Origin: Jaapia argillacea MUCL 33604
Taxonomy: Eukaryota; Basidiomycota; Agaricomycetes; Jaapiales; Jaapiaceae
Direction: 5' to 3'
Assembly: GCA_000697665.1 (NCBI GenBank)
Contig: KL197751.1
Location: 209,383-266,756, forward strand
DNA: 57,374 nucleotides
The notes beneath the pieces are model-generated. The model worked only from the letters and a program-made list of their open reading frames with translations, did no database searches and was not told the DNA's origin. This document shows, piece after piece, positions 55,351-57,374 of the stretch (position 1 is its first letter; each line of letters opens with the position of its first letter). The translations under genes and the position numbers were made by a program.

Positions 55351-55530
55351 CATCAGCAAATGTGGTAATGTCCTGAAGCGCCCTGAAGCATCCTGAGAAA
55401 CAGCCTCCAGGGTGCTCCAGGTCACTTCAGGATGCTCCAGGCCTTCAGTGTTCAGGCGGTCTATTTTGACCAGTTTAACTTGCTCAGGACGTGATCTCAG
55501 CATTCTCTCAGCATTCTCAGGACTTTCAGG
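55351..55530. repeat. CCTGAAG / CTTCAGG inverted and direct repeat cluster
   Basis: Short motifs recur densely: TCCTGAAG at 55371-55378, CCTGAAG again at 55382, TCCTGAG at 55391, GGTGCTCCAGG and GATGCTCCAGG as direct repeats, CTTCAGGA at 55425-55432 as the inverse of the first, and two CTCAGCATTCT units near 55495-55515. It has the look of the subterminal region of a DNA transposon or MITE, but no transposase or target-site duplication was found. It sits exactly where the neighbouring gene is cut. Confidence 0.5.
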
Positions 55531-55834
55531 GAGACGAAAATAAAAACATGTTTATTCATATCGATTCGGCTACACCAACATGAACGGAAAGTGGTTATAG
55601 GGGAATAGATCATTCTGTGCAAAGGAGATATGATTGTTTTGAGAACCAAATGGAATTGACAATGTGAAACTTGAGTGACCGAAAATCACCGTGAATGATA
55701 GGTGAACGATGCGAGGCTGATTGGGTCAACAGTGATGAATGGCCTGGTTGGTGATTCTAAAGTCAGACGATGGAGAGGAGTCATTGGAGGGACAACAGTA
55801 ACCGAAAGACATAGAACGTACCAACGGAGGAAAA
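55531..55834. other. 3' flank of the DUF6532 gene
   Basis: A/T-rich sequence (AAAATAAAAACATG near 55540) fits a 3' untranslated region for the minus-strand gene. No gene is seen. Confidence 0.35.
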
Positions 55835-57327
55835 TTAGGTGTCGAACGGAATGGGACTGCTAGGATCCTGGATCCTCACGGCCCGGATTTTAACCCCCTC
55901 CCCAGCTTTGCGCTTGCGCCGATTTTGACTGCTCGAGTCAGTAGTATATGCGGATGCCTTAGCTACCAAGGCCCGGAAACGGGACGGCTTGTCCATCAGT
56001 CGTTGAAGGTTGACCGCGGCATACTCTCGTGTAAGGTCTCCAACGTTCTCGTCAGAGAATTCGTCCGTTGGAACGAAAACACCAGACTCATACATTAGGA
56101 ATGCGCGTTGAACCTGATGGGAAGGGTTTGTGAGTAATAAGGACCGATAGCAAGAACGGCATACTTACTGCGATGATCGAGAGGGCCAACGCGCCCAGTG
56201 GAAGGATAGAATTCTTCTGTAGGATAGAACCCTTTGTTGCTTGGATGTGGTATGCGAGTGTCTTGAGGATGTACTTCGAACACCACGCGCGGGAAGCATC
56301 CGGGTCCTAGGAAAGCCGACAATCAATATCAACCTCGTATTAAGAGAATAGGACATACATTTCGGTCCCACTCTCCCCAGTACGCCTCGCCGTCATCTTC
56401 AAGGGCCTCCGCGACGAGTTTCTTAATTTCGGCGATGGTTCGACTTGAATCGGTTATCCTCTCCTTGATGACCTTGTTTGCGGTGATGTGGAAGCCCCTA
56501 CGCCATTCACTCATACCCTGTCGGGCCTACAAAATAATTCAATGGAGCGAGAATGGACAACAACAAGGAAGACTCACGATGGCGTATGTTCGCCCATTGT
56601 CAGGTTTACCTGACTTGACAATTTCGATGTGTTTTTCAGGGAGTATTTTGTTGACCGTATGCTGCGTCACCGTCTGGAAGAGGTCCATGCTGTGATCGAG
56701 ATCAAACGGATCCTTTTCGCCACCATAGTATTCGATAAGTGTCGTGAGGAGTTTAGTGCGATAGATAGGCTGGACGTCGGCAGGTAGAGCAGAGAAAGCA
56801 AGTGTCTTCGTTGGTTTTGCGGGGGTCTTCGGCTTGCGTGGCGGTTTCGGTTTGGGCTCATCATCAACAACAACTGAAACTATCTAATAATCGCTTATCA
56901 ATGGAGGTTGAGGCGAGCAAAAGGAGAAATTACATACCTGCGCCCGATGTCCCCTTTCCAATTTCACAACACTCTCCCTTTTAATCGCAACATCCTCGTC
57001 CTTGAAGCCAGCGATCTCCTCGATGGAGTCATATGAAGCAGAGCGCTTGAGTGATACCGGCTTTGGTTTCCGTTGGACAGCGTTCGATTTTGGAGCCTCG
57101 GGAGAGATAAGAAGGTCTAGCTTCCAATCGGAAATGGGCTGGCTAGTAAGGGACGTATCGCTTCGTCGAAGAGTAGATGGATTGTTGCGAGAGGTCTGAG
57201 AAGCAGGGTGTTCATCACCAGCGTCACCTGGAGGGCGGAAATTGTCGCGCCATGCAGGATCAAAAGCACCACTGGGTCCGACTCGAGAAGCCTTAGGCTT
57301 GGGTGGTTTAGCAGCCACCGTATGCAT
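55835..57327 (-). CDS. DUF6532-domain protein
   Basis: Five exons (57327-56938, 56883-56578, 56526-56359, 56306-56169, 56113-55835) give 426 residues. The first 130 are basic, Pro/Ser-rich and likely disordered (KPPKPKASRVGPSGAF). The domain spans roughly 160-400: LPADVQPIYRTKLLTTLIEY, FQTVTQHTVNKIL, then MSEWRRGFHITANKVI, DPDASRAWCSKYILKTLAYH, LPLGALALSIIAVQRAF and YESGVFVPTDEFSDENVGD. This order fits DUF6532, a mushroom-expanded domain without known function. The C terminus has a basic cluster (NRRKRKAGEGVK) that could be a nuclear signal. The ATG at 57327 sits one base after an acceptor (AG at 57329-57330), so an upstream exon outside the window may exist and the 5' end is uncertain. Confidence 0.75.
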
Positions 57328-57374
57328 CCTGAGAGAATGGATCAGATATGTACAGGTGATCATTGACGACAGCC

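Noticed and set aside
1-57374. Search for CRISPR arrays, tRNA or rRNA genes and a defence-type gene cluster
   Set aside because: No regularly spaced repeats, no recognisable cloverleaf or rRNA core sequence, and no nuclease, helicase or toxin-like genes were seen. The organism is a eukaryote with intron-rich genes.

Overview
The window looks like nuclear DNA of a basidiomycete fungus, most likely an Agaricomycete. Genes are cut by many short GT-AG introns (mostly 45-70 bases). Several products belong to families I know mainly from mushrooms: DUF6699, DUF6532, a TSP2-type tetraspanin, a fungal protoglobin and EF-hand MscS channels. Gene models were built by joining exons by hand. Those given exon coordinates below keep phase from start to stop unless a break is stated.

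Left part (1-24,400) is a duplicated, partly decayed accessory region. It holds three intact BTB/POZ paralogues (581-1415, 13844-14693, 18455-19290). The first and third are followed by copies of an LRR-type gene: the copy after the first is a clear pseudogene (2121-3690), and the copy after the third is nearly intact (19936-21976). A degenerate EF-hand MscS channel copy (10283-13474) sits just upstream of the second BTB gene. A minus-strand multi-pass membrane gene (6309-7956) carries one homopolymer frameshift. The rest of this part is a diverged repeat family marked by CTTATC repeats (3705-5400, 8937-9455, 15155-17480) and a 175-base tandem repeat.

Middle part (24,400-39,400) is mostly ordinary single-copy DNA: an uncharacterised 631-residue protein, a decayed multi-exon gene, a DUF6699 protein, a secreted protein, tetraspanin TSP2, the cohesin loader subunit Scc4/Mau2, and a small proline/aromatic-tailed membrane protein transcribed divergently from scc4.

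Right part (39,400-57,374) starts with a broken F-box gene flanked by a duplicated 3' fragment of the small membrane gene. Two intact EF-hand MscS channels follow in tandem (43952-47407, 817 residues; 48385-51888, 800 residues). The second of these, with its flank, is the relative of the degenerate copy 38 kb to the left. Then come a protoglobin gene with Arg where a proximal His is expected, a truncated membrane-protein gene ending at a CCTGAAG-rich repeat, and a DUF6532 gene reaching the right edge.

The main theme is local gene birth and decay: duplicated BTB/LRR and mechanosensitive-channel genes changing through in-frame deletions, intron gain or loss and frameshifts. I see no CRISPR, tRNA, rRNA or complete transposon, and no convincing evidence that neighbouring genes form one pathway.
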